This document shows, piece after piece, positions 1 through 11,753 of a DNA stretch of 64,000 nt. How positions within the stretch are numbered: position 1 is the stretch's first letter; each line of letters opens with the position of its first letter. Both the position numbers and the translations under genes were made by a program. The stretch comes from Galeruca laticollis (lineage: Eukaryota > Arthropoda > Insecta > Coleoptera > Chrysomelidae). The DNA lies in the NCBI GenBank assembly GCA_963921935.1, contig OY998175.1, forward strand, positions 210,258,655 through 210,322,654, in the 5' to 3' direction. Below the pieces are notes generated by a model. It did not search any database. It saw only the letters and a list, made by a program, of their open reading frames with translations, and had not been told where the DNA came from.

Positions 1-47
1 AATAACGGAGCAACTTTAAATTTATAAACAAGTGTCCTAATATATCA
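1..47 (-). repeat. Inverted partial copy of the 142-bp repeat
   Basis: The first bases read as the reverse complement of the end of the downstream repeat unit (the part ending in GCTCCGTTATT). The array therefore turns orientation at about position 50, or it continues inverted outside the window. Confidence 0.75.
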
Positions 48-59
48 AATACCCCCTTT

Positions 60-955
60 TTCTGAAATAAATGACAAAAACTACCCCTGGGAAATTAGCT
101 AAGTCATTTTCCTATCAGTGGAGTATTCAATTCATCATTAGGATACTTGTTTAATAAATTTAAAGTTGCTCTGTTATTTTGTTCTCCGTCAAAATGACAT
201 ATTTCTGAAATAAATGATAAAAACTACCCCTTGGAGATTAGCTAAGTCATTTTCCTGTCAGTGGAGTATTCGATTTATCATTCGGATACTTGTGTATAAA
301 TTTAAAGTTGTTCCGTTATTTTATTCGCCGTCAAAACGACATATTTCTGAAATAAATAACAAAAACTACCCCTTTGAGATCAGCTAAGTCATTTTCCCGT
401 CAGTGGAGTATTCGATTTATCATTCGGATACTTGTTTATAAATTTAAAGTTGCTCCGTTATTTTCTTCGCCGTCAAAATGACATATTTCTGAAGTAAATA
501 ACAAGAATTACCCCTTTGAGATAAGCTAAGTCATTTTCCTATCAGTGGAGTATTCGATTTATCATTAGGATACTTGTTTATAAATTTAAAGTTACTCCGT
601 TGTTTTCTTCACCGTCAAAATGACATATTTCTGAAATAAATAACAAAAACTACCCCTCTGAGATTAGCTAAGTCATTTTCCTGTCAGTGGAGTATTCGAT
701 TTATCATTCGGATACTTGTTTATAAATTTAAAGTTGCTCCGTTATTTTCTTCACCGTCAAAATGACATATTTCTGAAGTAAATAACAAAAACTACTCCTT
801 TGAGATAAGCTAAGTAATTTTCCTATCAGTGGAGTATTCGATTTATCATTAGGATACTTGTTTATAAATTAAGTTGCTCCGTTATTTTCTTCACCGTCAA
901 AATGACATATTTATGAAATAAATAACAAAAACTACCCCTTGGAGATTAACTCCAT
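60..955 (+). repeat. 142-bp tandem repeat array, about six units
   Basis: The motif CAGTGGAGTATTC begins at 116, 259, 401, 543, 685 and 827, giving periods of 143, 142, 142, 142 and 142. Each unit carries CTACCCCTTTGAGAT, GCTAAGTCATTTTCC and GTCAAAATGACATATTTCTG. Units differ by scattered substitutions and no ORF spans them. This is a local satellite or minisatellite of unknown origin; GTCAAAATGACATATTTCTG includes a small internal palindrome, TCAAAATGA-like. Confidence 0.93.
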
Positions 956-1240
956 TTCTTTCGTTTGGAATTTTTATTTAACTACACATTTTAAATTGCG
1001 CGATAATTTTTTTTCTGTGTAAATTACATGTATCCAATATAAATGAATGAATCTTCCCGTTTGACCATATTTAAATGATTTTTCTTCCAGCTGAATATTC
1101 TGTGAATCCTCAAGATACTTGCGCTGTTGTTTTCAGCTACTTCATCATTCTATACGTAGTCAAAATGATATTAACGAGGCCACTGATCGTTTGGCATTGT
1201 TCGGCAAATGAGCTACCAGCTTTGGATTACTAACTTCATA

Positions 1241-1482
1241 CCGGTGGAAAAGTGCTGTATTTTTTTATGATTGTACTTATTCCCCTCTTTCGATTTTTAC
1301 TAATTTCATTCTTTCCAATTCATAAACGTAGCCGCTACGAATTTTTTTAGGGTAATTTTTGAGATTTTTAGCCCAATTTAAAAAAATTTGTAGCGGCTAC
1401 GTTTATGAATTGGAAAGAATGAAAAAAATCGAAAGAGGGGAATAAGTACAATTATAAAAGAAATACGGCACTTTTTCACCGG
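1241..1482. mobile_element. Small foldback (MITE-like) element
   Basis: Two arms of about 100 bases are reverse complements. The left arm starts CCGGTGGAAAAGTGC and runs through CATTCTTTCCAATTCATAAA to CGTAGCCGCTACGAAT. The right arm returns through the same stretches and ends CTTTTTCACCGG. The ~40-base centre is AT-rich. There is no coding capacity. It is probably a non-autonomous inverted-repeat transposon; I could not identify a target-site duplication with confidence. Confidence 0.75.
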
Positions 1483-4400
1483 AATTACAAACCGAGTTAT
1501 AAAACATCAAATTTGAAATAATAAAACAATTCAACATCCTGTATCTCATTAACGACAAGACTTATCACACATGTTTATAAGAACTTTTCGTCTTAAAATG
1601 GAATGACGATGCGCCCACTACAATATTTTAGATCACTTGGGAACACCCGCGGAGGCTGTATCGTGATAACAAACCGAAATTTCTCCAAAAATGACCGAAA
1701 TATGGTACTTCAGGTACGTCAAAATCACACCAATAACACTATAAATGTTTCAATAAAAAAATTTACCAATCAGCGTTCACAAAATATTCTAGAATAAAAT
1801 TGTTAAACTCTTGTTATAAAATGAACCTACATCAATAAAATAGTAATAATTACAAATAAATTTGCCAGCGCCGCCTATTATTATTAAAAAGAGAAACTTT
1901 AAATAAAAATAATTAAATCACAAATTTTACATTGAATCTAATAAAATCTAGATTTTTATCCAATTTCAAGAAGTATTTAAAACATACAATTTCCGCATCC
2001 AAGGTGTATTTAAAACCGTAAGTCATATTATTTAAACAAAAAAATGAAGTGAATTAACTAAATTTATTTACTCACAGAATTTTTACAATTTATATCTCGA
2101 AAAGTATTTGTTTTCACAACGTGTGATTTAATAAAAACTTTTTTTATAGTAAGATGTGTAAAAAATTAATTTGGAACTCCACCAGTTGCATAAAAGTAAT
2201 TGTCTAAAAAGTTTTTTCTGTTTATATATTTCGGATTTCACGTTAACCCAATCGAATAAACTATTAAAAACAATATTAAATGCCATACTTTTCTCATTTA
2301 GGAAGTATTTCTGTATCAATTTTTAAAAGTGATGCAATAATGAAATAGTTATATTTAAAAAACAAAAATAAATTACGTATAACGTAGCCAACAATACCTA
2401 AAATCGAAAACATTTAAAATTCTCTTGTAAAGTATTCCTCAAAAAAACTAATTATGATTATTATAAAGTACCTTTGCTTAGTAATGGCGCTTATAACAAA
2501 ATGTGTGCTAACGCTAATAAAAAAGTTAATAAATAATAGTTACCACTGCCCACATTATAGGATACCATTCGCCTTTGCATTTTGACACAACACTTTTGCA
2601 AAATATATAAATATTTTATTAACTTTTTGAAAATAACTTCAGTTATTTGTCTAATTCTGACTGTGTTATTTGAAACAGATTTCACTACTGAATAAATTCG
2701 TTAATTGACTACTTGGGATTTACGCTAGTTCCATATCTTCTCATTGGTTTTGGCCTTTACTTAAGTAGACTTGTCAGTCACGTTGATTTTCTGTATAGTT
2801 TTTTTAAAGATTTTTAAGTGATAAAAAATATTGTGAATAGGAGACGAATTAATTACTCCACATTATTATTACTTAATAGACAATAACAAGGTAATTCGAA
2901 AGAAATATATTGTAACTGCAATAAATAAAAAGAGAAAATGACGAAATATTGCAGTTTACTCTAATATTGACACGAGATATGGATCAAAGATCCTTATATG
3001 TCCTTCCCTTGTTTATATATAACGCTACGCTCGTTATATATAAACAAGGATATTACTAAAAAATATTAAAGAAGACTTTACCATAGATAATCTATATGTA
3101 CGGAGAGGGTTAATTGTGTGAATCGCGAAAGTGTTCTGTAAAGTTAGAGATAATACTTAGTGGAAAATTCACAGTGAATTTTACAATGCCTTAACATTGG
3201 GTTCAGAAAGGACTTATCAGTTAATTTTGCAGTGCCTTTGCATGACACTTTTTTTTGCTGGTTTAGTGATAATATTTTGCGTAGTTACTTGAAAAAATTG
3301 TAATAAAAACTAGGTTATAGAATAGATATCAAATCAGTAAGGTGTTGGATACTAGTGTACTAGATTTTTGAAAATAGATTATTGTGTGAAGTGTTGAATA
3401 TTAGAATTGAAAAATATTTGATTACTAATATAAACTATTTGGGAATATACAAATTTCTGACATTCTTCAGTGAATATATTCTCGAACATTGGATGAAATA
3501 CCTGTGCTGGCTAAGTACTCAAGGAGTTAAGGCGAAAAAAACAAAAATAAGAAGAACTTTTGGAATTACGTTGATGTTACGTGGAGTCAACGATACTAAA
3601 CCGTATAGGATTACGTATGCCGTGTTCGCCTCGCTAAAGTCGGACGATACGTCATCACTGGACCTATTTTTTTCAATTTCATGGTTTATCGAGTGTTTTG
3701 ACAATTTTGTATCAGTTTTTTTAATTCTAAAGGTGTGGTTTATTAATACAGGTGGTAAGTAAAATTCTCTAATTGTCAATCAAGAAATTTTATAAATACG
3801 AGCACGTTATATCGGTGTATATACAAAACTTTGGGATTTCCGTTTCAATGTATACATTTTTAAATTCTTTTATGTATTTAAATATTTAAGCTGGTTGAAA
3901 TGATTACTTACACTAAAAGTCGAAAACCAACTACCGATTTGCGATTTAAAACCCGCCAATTTTACAATTGCGCTTCCTATGCTATACGAAAGATATATAC
4001 TAATACGTTGTGTATTCTCCGATTGATTTTTTGGTTGAGTTAAATCTTGTAGTTTCGCGTTACCGACATGCTGCAAGCAGTACGTGAAGTTAGTTGACCA
4101 CTTGATAGGTCTATTTTGTGTACAGTTTGCATTGTTTTAACTGTGTTTTCGATAATCGATTAATTGTTGAATCACTGTGCAGTATAATAGAGAGTACTCA
4201 ATATACTTTTATGTATATGTAGAAAGATAAATGATAAAAGCCAAGCATTTATTGTCGAATATTTCCAACATTGAACATTGTTATTTATATTTGCTTTGAA
4301 AATTTTTATATTATTTGTTATATCTGCAAAATTAATAATTCCATAAAATTTTATAGCAAATTTAAATTCTCAAAATTATTGGTTTAAATTGTCAGAAATA

Positions 4401-4951
4401 TGTTTTTCAAAATGATTATTCATATAATTTAATTTCACAATTAGAAGTTTATAAAAAAGTATTTACATATTATAATCAAACTATATTTGATTTAAAAATT
4501 TTGAAAAGAATATGGTTATTGCATTGTTTGGAGTTTTCAATTCTGTCGCCAGTACTTATAACAGTCTATTTTAGTTTCTAAACTAAGAACATCAATTATT
4601 AGGATTAATTTTATGATAATTATCAAACCCAGAGCAAAACATGTTTAAAGAGAAAAAGTGTGAGTGGGACAAGGGATGATAGAAGTTTTAAAAAATAAAA
4701 AAAATTACATAATTAATTCTTTACAACTGAATATGACGTCTATTTTATTATCCCAGCAACAAAAAATTCCTGAGTTTATCCAACAATTAACTCATAAGGA
4801 CAGCTCGTAGATTAGCTTCTCTTTGTCTACAAAATAAATTATAAGCAAGTTCCCGACCACCGGGGAAAGATTTAATCAAAAAAGCAAACCTGTTAGATAT
4901 TATCGTGTTACATGTTATATAGGGTGATTTGTGGCAACGACTATCGAATCA
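1483..4951. other. AT-rich stretch without a supported gene
   Basis: Only short ORFs with low-complexity, AT-driven composition are present. The one local structure I can support is the perfect hairpin at 3007-3049, listed separately. The longest ORF (3382-3762) starts at TTG, has a similar-length ORF opposite it, and matches no family I recognise. Confidence 0.6.
3007..3049. repeat. Perfect 18-bp hairpin with a 7-base loop
   Basis: The left arm CCTTGTTTATATATAACG (3007-3024) and the right arm CGTTATATATAAACAAGG (3032-3049) are exact reverse complements around CTACGCT. It could be a cruciform-prone site or the remnant of a tiny inverted-repeat element. Confidence 0.85.
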
Positions 4952-5876
4952 GCAGCGCTATTTTTGACCATTCGCACATTTCAAGGTTACACGCAATATT
5001 GAACGTGCGAACAAAAACCGGCATATTGCTATTTTTGACCATTCGCCAAACTGCGAGTATTCGAAATAAATCAATGAGCGGTATTTGGTTGTCGTAGACC
5101 ATATGCGACTGATTAACATAAACTGACATATGAAAAATTATAATCTAAATATATATTTATATAATTTGAAATGGACAATTTACAACAAATTGCTAATATT
5201 GAGAACCTGGAAAACGTTGAAGAGGCACTATTTCAAAGAAATTACCGATTTGAGATGATCGATCCATTCGAAATCTTAAGTGAACACCATTTTACTCATT
5301 ATTTTCGTCTATCAAAAGCACCTTGCCGTTACTTAGTAAACATCATAGTAAACATTGTCGAACCATTTAAGAGACCACAAAGAACACCTACTGACTTAAG
5401 TGTCGAAATGAGGGTTAGTTTTTATACCTGTATTATACCTACTAACTATTATAATATAAAAACTACCTATAAGACCTATATTTTATATAAATTTCTGTAT
5501 TTACAATTTTTGATAGCACCGCGGTTCTTTGCTTGTGTTAGTTATCAAATGGACATTGCTAAAAGCATATTCATGGCAGTATCACAGTCTATGGTTAGTC
5601 AGTATATTGAGGAAGTTTCACAGCAGGATTTTCAGCTATTTTTAAAAAGAAATTCTCACAATATTACACAACTCTTTTTTGATAACTAACCTTAAAATAT
5701 CTGTCAATATATCAGACACCTTCGAAATTACCACGTTGCCAAATCTATTTCACACGTACAAGAATTTAACTTTCGAACAGTGCTCAAAAATACCATTTAC
5801 ACGAAGTACTCGCAAATCATCCGCTCGCAGTAACACGTATACGCAAAGTTACGAGCAATGTCAAAAATAGCGCTGC
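4952..5876 (+). mobile_element. Harbinger-type DNA transposon relic bounded by inverted ends
   Basis: GCAGCGCTATTTTTGAC at 4952-4968 is the reverse complement of 5860-5876. The TATTTTTGACCATTCGC end motif recurs near 5030, and CGAGTA-type subterminal motifs occur on both sides. Inside is a fragment resembling the HARBI1/Harbinger transposase. I could not define the 3-bp target duplication typical of PIF/Harbinger, so the outer edges are approximate. The element is under 1 kb and therefore a deletion derivative. Confidence 0.6.
5171..5689 (+). pseudogene. HARBI1-like Harbinger transposase, N-terminal fragment
   Basis: The reading frame opens at ATG and encodes about 172 residues. The stretches HYFRLSKAPCRYLVNIIV and VEPFKRPQRTPTDLSVEMR, followed by SYQMDIAKSIFMAVSQSMVS, match the N-terminal layout of HARBI1-type nucleases: an FRLSK helix, a region giving VEP..KRP.R, a LSVE.R helix, then a helix-turn-helix with a SQS.VS recognition helix. 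Between VEMR and the SYQ motif lie about 100 AT-rich bases (5414-5516) that begin GT and end AG. This may be an intron, although removing it would shift the frame. The catalytic DDE domain, which makes up the rest of a normal ~350-residue protein, is absent. The frame ends soon after the recognition helix. A dead fragment, family assignment fairly confident. Confidence 0.62.
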
Positions 5877-6143
5877 AGGGGATGTGCACTCATACTTATT
5901 AAAAAAGATACGCGTTCTTCGCGCCAAATATATTTGTCACAAAGAACAAGTCACTTCGGTTGCGTTAGACTGAATAGCCCTACTAGCTGTGGCCTTCAAA
6001 TTGGGGAAGCATTTCGGTCGCGTTCGTTCTCGTTCGTTAATCTCTTTGACATCCACAGACAAATAATTGAGGTTAGGCATTTAAAGTTTGCAATTATTGT
6101 TGTTTGGTTATTAATTTATTTTATTTTATTGATTTAATTCAAA
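5877..6143. other. Short GC-richer leader before a broken gene
   Basis: This stretch is less AT-rich than its surroundings, with TTCGGTCGCG and CGTTCGTTCTCGTTCG. It directly precedes the ATG at 6144, so it could be an old promoter or 5' untranslated region. I see no defined promoter element. Confidence 0.25.
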
Positions 6144-6690
6144 ATGCCAGCCCCTCGAGAGCGGGTTGTTCCCAATTGCTTTAACCAAGATAACGATGCT
6201 CCAAGGTAGGTGATAAATATCATTATAGTTAAAATGAGTAATTTATATTAATATTTCACAGATATTTTATTCCCGCGGACGAGCAGATAAAAATATTTGG
6301 TTGTAATGAATCAATAATCCCAGTTTATTTAACCAGCGAAGAAGTATTTTAAGGGGGAAAGTAGTTTCTGGTAATCATTTTTTGGATGTATCTAAAGAAG
6401 GGGGAGAACTAAAAAAATTTGCACTTCCTGTTTTAAATTTACCTGGTAAGCATTTTATTGTAATACTATCAGATTTAAACTACTATGTATATTGGTTTTG
6501 TAGATTTCATTGCTGGTGATAATTGGAAGAAAGTTGCTTTTCCTTTCCACTTAAACTACAAAATGTGTTTGCAACTCCTCCAAAAATAAAAAGTATGTCA
6601 TTAATTATAGAATCTGTTAGATATATATGTAATACGATTTTTTGTAGAATTATACTCTACACTAAATTTGAAGTAAGTTGTTGCAGCCTT
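6144..6690 (+). pseudogene. Degenerate multi-exon gene of unknown family
   Basis: ATG at 6144 opens a short exon (MPAPRERVVPNCFNQD...) that ends at a GTAGGT donor at 6206. A plausible acceptor, TTTCACAG, ends at 6261, and the following exon continues RYFIPADEQIKIFG and IIPVYLTSEEVF. A stop or one-base shift follows at about 6350. Sense then resumes in another frame as KVVSGNHFLDVSKEGGELKK up to a GTAAGC donor near 6445. A further exon after TTTTGTAG (near 6500) reads DFIAGDNWKKVAFPFHLNYK. Exon order, matched splice signals and non-repetitive composition argue for a once-real gene, host or transposon-borne. I do not recognise the family. The frame break means this copy is probably dead. Confidence 0.4.
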
Positions 6691-7291
6691 TCCCCATTCT
6701 TAGAAATTATAATCAATCGAATTTAAATTTTCCGCCATATCACACAATTTCAATTTACCACCATTTAAAAGCTAGAATCGACAACAGAATTCTTCTTTTA
6801 GTTTTTGGTGAAAAATAAAGATGGCAGTACATTTGCCAAGGCATTTTTTGTCAGTGAGTTGCCCGTCTTACCTCTATTATTTGTCTGTATATCGAATACA
6901 CCAGACCGTTGGGGATAACTTAGAACATGTTTTTATATTAGAGAGTTTTTAAGCCTACTAATATAACGGAGATTTTAGGTGTAGTCGTGTATTTATGAAC
7001 AATAACGATTACATTGAACAAGAAAAGAAGGTGTTTTAAGCCATCTAAAAATAACGTATTCTGCATGCCCTGCGATCTTTTATAGCCACTGCTACACTGC
7101 ATTTTTAACGCCATCTATTCGCTTGGAAGGTTACTAACGAACTTTATTTTACAGATTGCTGTAATACCGTCAAAGTAATACATCAAAATGTCAGGAGTAA
7201 AACAATAACAAATAGATCAGTATATTAGAGACTTCGACAGAGTTTTATTGTATTTGTCACTTTTTAAACAGAAATAATTTTTTAACTTGTA

Positions 7292-8137
7292 GATGACTTT
7301 ACTGTAGCACAAAGAAAAACCAAAAAGGCTTTAATTACAACAGACCTTCCGTCTAGTTCCGATATTTACAAAGCACGGGGATCAAGGATACGGAAAAAAA
7401 TACGAGGTATATGTCCCATCAATCTAGTTCTGATTCAGACGGGAGTCCCTCATTAAATCGTAACATTTATCCTGTTTTTAAACCTACACCACAAACAAAT
7501 TGTAAGTATTTAAAGAAATTAATAAGAATGTTTTGTACAAATAATATATTTTTCAGTATTATATAAAAAGTCGGGGAATTATAAATCGGGTAGTACTTCT
7601 CCAGAGATTCAAGTGGAATCTATTGCCGAAACTATGAGGTCTGAAGCTGAAGGAATTTCCCTTGAGAATAAAGAATCAAATGATATGGCGAGATTTGCTG
7701 TTCCTAGAGGTAATTTGTTTCTTAAGTTAAATCATAATTCATAACAACCTAAAGTTTGCATATTAAATTTGACTTTTAGTATAATAATACTTAATTTTAT
7801 AATGTACCATTTTTTTTAGAGTCAAAACTTTGTGGCAGTGGAATCAGATGAACACTACACAAAAGAGATAAATCATCACCACACATAGATACACTTGTTA
7901 ATCAATGTGACTAAACTAAATAATTTTAATTAATTTTTATATTTAATATTATTTTAAATTTATTTTAGAATTTAAAAGGTTGATGATAGATGAAATAATT
8001 CAATTAAATTTAAAAATCAAACCTTTAATTGGAAGCGTTGGCACTCTCTTGAAAACACAAAGAATTCCGAGTAACCTGCAAGTAACATCGTTTGAAAATA
8101 ATGTGAAAACGTTATATGAAAAAATTCAAGTAATTTG
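7292..8137 (+). pseudogene. Broken multi-exon gene resembling DUF4806 proteins
   Basis: After an acceptor TTGTAG near 7290 the frame reads DDFTVAQRKTKKALITTDLP, then a basic patch RIRKKIR, then (after a one-base shift near 7405) a Ser-rich stretch YMSHQSSSDSDGSPS. A GTAAGT donor sits at 7502, an acceptor TTTCAG ends at 7556, and the next exon (YKKSGNYKSGSTSPEIQVES...) runs to a donor at 7710. A last exon after TTTTATTTTAG near 7968 reads EFKRLMIDEIIQLNLKIKPL and ends at TGA after about 55 codons. The order (lysine-rich segment with TTDLP, basic patch, Ser-rich linker, helical C-terminal domain) recalls uncharacterised insect proteins with a C-terminal DUF4806 domain. This is recalled family knowledge, not a search result. 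Confidence 0.38.
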
Positions 8138-8179
8138 ACATTCGACGCATATTTTTAAAATCCAAATTCAACGTACTTG

Positions 8180-8480
8180 ATCAAATACTGTCCCTAGTAT
8201 TGCAAACCGACATTACAGATCATTTCTCAACAATACTACAGATAGTACTGGAAAAGACCAAATGCCCCAAGGAACGAGGAATAGTGAAATACATAGATGA
8301 AACAAAGCTTAAAAATACAATCACACAAAAATCTTGGGGTTTCTTATACTTGAATCCAGATCCTAACTATGCAACAAATACTTTCATTGAAACACTTTAA
8401 AAATATATAGACGACTGTACATATACAAAAAAATGTAAAAGGAAAACACGAAGATCGCCCCTTTGATGACAAATGCTTTA
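8180..8480 (+). pseudogene. Non-LTR retrotransposon (LINE) fragment
   Basis: The frame beginning QTDITDHFSTILQIVLEKTK and continuing KYIDETKLKNTITQ, SWGFLYLNPDPN and a CTYTKKCKRKTRR basic tail resembles the end of a LINE endonuclease (the S/TDH motif) and the linker before reverse transcriptase. Nothing resembling RT follows, and stops appear shortly after 8400. It is a short 5'- and 3'-truncated scrap. The clade (Jockey/CR1-like) cannot be fixed. Confidence 0.42.
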
Positions 8481-11400
8481 CTTACCTCAACTACCACAAA
8501 AAATAAAATGGCTCAACTTTTGAGAAGAAACCTGTACTATTTTATAAACAAAATTTTATATTAAATTTTTGAAACTATTTGTCCACATTCGTCTTTTAAT
8601 AAACTATCCTGGTTAATAAAAACGGATAAAAGCTTTAAACAGCTTTTTGAAACAACCTATCCTACTTTTAAGCCAAAAGAAAATAACAGTTTGTTTCAAA
8701 AAGTGTTTAAACTTTGTGTGACTGTTTTTATTTGTTTATTTAAGAAAAAACAGTATAGGCATGATTTAAAAAACCTTCAGTATATGGAGTGTAGAAGTAG
8801 TTCTACCCTCCATACTTCAGTATTTGCTTGGCTTGCCATCTAGTAAACTGTGACTAATCATGCAGGTCTCTTCCTTTATTTTTTCCCTGTTGGTGAATAG
8901 TAACCTTCCACCACAATAGATGGCGCAGCAATCGATTAAGCTCGTATTAAAAGTATTTATCTATGGTATTCTGTTTAACAGTTACAGATTAATTATAATG
9001 ACAGTTGACGAATTGGAAATATAACTCCATGTTATTTAAATAGTAAATGGATCAATATTTTATAAATTTAACAATGGAAGAAGCTTTATAAAATGTTATT
9101 GTTAGAAGAATCTTTACATATTGAATAATAATTAATCATGGATAATAATAATGAAGGTTAGGTTTTATGTTTGGCACATTTTCTCAGAAAAAATATGTAA
9201 CAGCTTTGTTGACAAAAAAAGATTGTTTTATAAACTATTGTCTTCTAAGACACAAAGAAATATAGTAGTTTCCTTTACATTAAAGAAATTAAGTAGGTTT
9301 TAACAATTGCGTGTACCAAAATATATCAATTTTGACAACGTTGTAATTGGAAAAATAACCATAAGCATAAAAACCTTCTTACGGTATTTCTCCGTAAATA
9401 ACGAAGTCCGTTATCGTTATTAAAGTTAAGGTCTCCAAGTTTTCATACTGCGCATTCTCAAAATAACGATAACCATACTTACGTGACAAAATAAAGGGCT
9501 TTAAAACTCTCTATTCTAAGGGGGATAACGTAAAATATCCTCGATGCATGGTTATCGAGCTAACGAAACGAACGCGACAGTGCAGTACTTTGAATTTAGA
9601 CCATAGAGCCATCGACTTGTAAAAATAGACCGAATAAGTGAACTTGATATGCGTTGACTCGATAAAAAGAGACCGATTTACATCGGGCCCCTCTTTCTCT
9701 TTTTAGCCGCATTTGCTTCATGTAACAACAGAACTCTCTAATGCTTTGTTCAGTGCTATGCGATTTTTCATCGCAGTATTTTGCGAGAAAAACTTGATTA
9801 GTTAATTTCAAACAATGGGGTTTAATTAAGTAATCATTAGAATAGCAAAGTAGAAAAAATCTTATTTTAAGTTATGTACTTTGTTTATCTTCTAACCCAA
9901 AATTGCTGTGTCTGCACTGCTATGCTTGCCTTTGCTCAAGACCTGGGACAGGCGTACAGTAAAATAATGCACTACGATTGATTACACTGATGAAAGGAAC
10001 ATGCTGATATGGTGATAATGGCAGCACTGGTGTCGAAAAGAGCGCTTTAGCGTCAGCTTCATTATTTGGTCTGTTGAACTAACTTGATTTGGTCTCTGTA
10101 GTTTCAAGGTTCGAAGTTTATCAGTCAATTCTGAAAGTTGACAGTTGTCATAATACAAACAATCGATATTTTTCACTCTTTGTTTGGATTGTGAATATTT
10201 TCATTCTGGCAATTAATTTTTCGTACTCTGCTCGCAAAATTCATACCGTGCTGTTTCCGAATCCGTAAAACAAGCTCTTCTGAGCTCGTAACTTCCTTGA
10301 CGCCACAGATATATGGAAATTAGCGGTCTGTGTTCAGTTCGATCAGTTCAGACCGAAAAGTACGGGAAAGACAGAACTAGTTCTGATTGCTCCACGTCAC
10401 TGGCCTTTGTTGTTACTATGGAGGGCAGAGGTAGTGAGAACTGTCTCATATGAGGGAAGTTTAAAAAGTGTCCAGCTATAAAGAGTAAATAATAGTTCAA
10501 GGCAAATGGCGTGAAATACTCACGTAGTTCATCCATTAATTATTTGTTTATTTCTCTATTATTTTCTAATAACTTTTAGCGCTCATTTTAAAATTTTCTT
10601 GACGGCTACTGTGGCGCAACCGTCATACACAGAGACAGCGAGCGAGTGGTTATTACCGGCGGTAATGTCAACAAATGTCAAAATACGTCACGGTTATACT
10701 GGTCGCTTTGATATAGCGGTATTTACCGATGTCTTGTCTACCTTCTGTAAAGTCTAGAGGATTTGTTTAGTTAAATTTTCACTGTTTTTCAGTATTCATT
10801 ATCGTTTTCCCATTTCGAAACTTAAGAACTTCAGTTTAAATGAATATGCCATAAACAAATGTGAAATATCACATCTGTCAACAGCTATAACTCTGCTCCT
10901 GACAAGGTTACTGGTGGTTTTAACCGTGACGTAATTTGACTTCAAACGAAGACGTAACGGTTAATACCAATCCTCACTAGGACGCTACGGTATTTACTTT
11001 TGATATTAACCAACCCTCGCTTGGACTGGCTAATAGTTGTTACAGACTTGCAGAAAATGGACGGGTGTTGGCAGTACAGTCGCTTTGCCTCTGTCTAGAG
11101 ACTGATCAGTTTTTGTGCATAGACCTGTTCTTAAGTCTGTGGTTTTGTGAGAATATCACTAAATTTAAGTTCATACAGACGCGAATCACGATTTGCGAAT
11201 AACGTTCTGATTGGTCAATTTGCTATCAACGTGGCTGCATTAGGGGGCGGGAAAATTGGATTGAATTCAATATATATGTGCGAATTGGGTTTGGTTTTAG
11301 TACTTTTGGGTTTTTTGCTTTTGTGTCCAAAAATGTTGGAATTTTTATTAATATCGGTTTCTGACATGTAAAGCAGTGAGGTGTGTTGCATTGTTCATTG
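8481..11400. other. Stretch without a supported gene
   Basis: It contains only short ORFs of 60-76 codons. Composition becomes more balanced between about 9,550 and 11,350. I looked here for a 5' LTR matching the BEL LTR at 16036-16708 and saw none. Confidence 0.55.
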
Positions 11401-11753
11401 TTTGTAACTCATACAATCAACATAATCTAAAAATGAAAGTACTTTTACGAAAATTGCTAGACGGATTTAATAGACACATAAGGGCATTAAAAGCTTTGGG
11501 TGAACCTACCGAAAGTTGGAACACCCCTATAATTTATGTCTTAGCCACAAAATTAGATGTCGAAACAAAACGGGAGTGGGAAAAACATATTAGTGACGAA
11601 CCGATAGGGAATATAACAATACAAAAATTAACAAACTTCCTCTCGCAGAGATGTATTTGGTTAGAAACCGTCGAAAATAAAAGTAAAAATGAATCGAAAA
11701 TATTAAAAAATAATCCTACTCGGACGCTAAAATATTTAGTAATGTGGCATTAG
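11401..11753 (+). pseudogene. gag: BEL/Pao Gag fragment (second half of DUF1759 region)
   Basis: Residues such as KVLLRKLLDGFNRHIRALKALG, then WNTPIIYVLATKLDVETKREWE and ITIQKLTNFLSQRC, match the C-terminal half of the DUF1759 Gag-like region of BEL/Pao elements. The first half normally lies directly upstream, and the sequence before ~11,400 does not look like it, so the element is cut off here. The frame (phase of 11376) ends at TAG 11751-11753 and overlaps the pol frame, which lies one base off. BEL/Pao elements usually have one gag-pol ORF, so a single-base indel near 11,740 probably split it. Confidence 0.75.

Larger units (their letters stand above)
6941..9511. mobile_element. Possible TA-flanked DNA element with 15-bp inverted ends
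   Basis: TA followed by GAGAGTTTTTAAGCC (6941-6955) is mirrored by GGCTTTAAAACTCTC (9497-9511) followed by TA, with one mismatch in 15. The layout fits a TA-target transposon of the Tc1/mariner superfamily. The enclosed 2.6 kb holds a broken DUF4806-like gene and a LINE scrap rather than a transposase. The match is short and may be chance. Confidence 0.3.

Noticed and set aside
3382..3762. 126-codon ORF on the plus strand
   Set aside because: It starts at TTG, has a competing ORF of 86 codons opposite it, shows no domain, and sits in AT-rich DNA. The GTAAGT after its end is suggestive but not enough.
11147..11371. 74-codon ORF with a hydrophobic stretch just upstream of BEL gag
   Set aside because: There is no family resemblance and no start context, and it lies where BEL homology is absent. 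It is probably chance.
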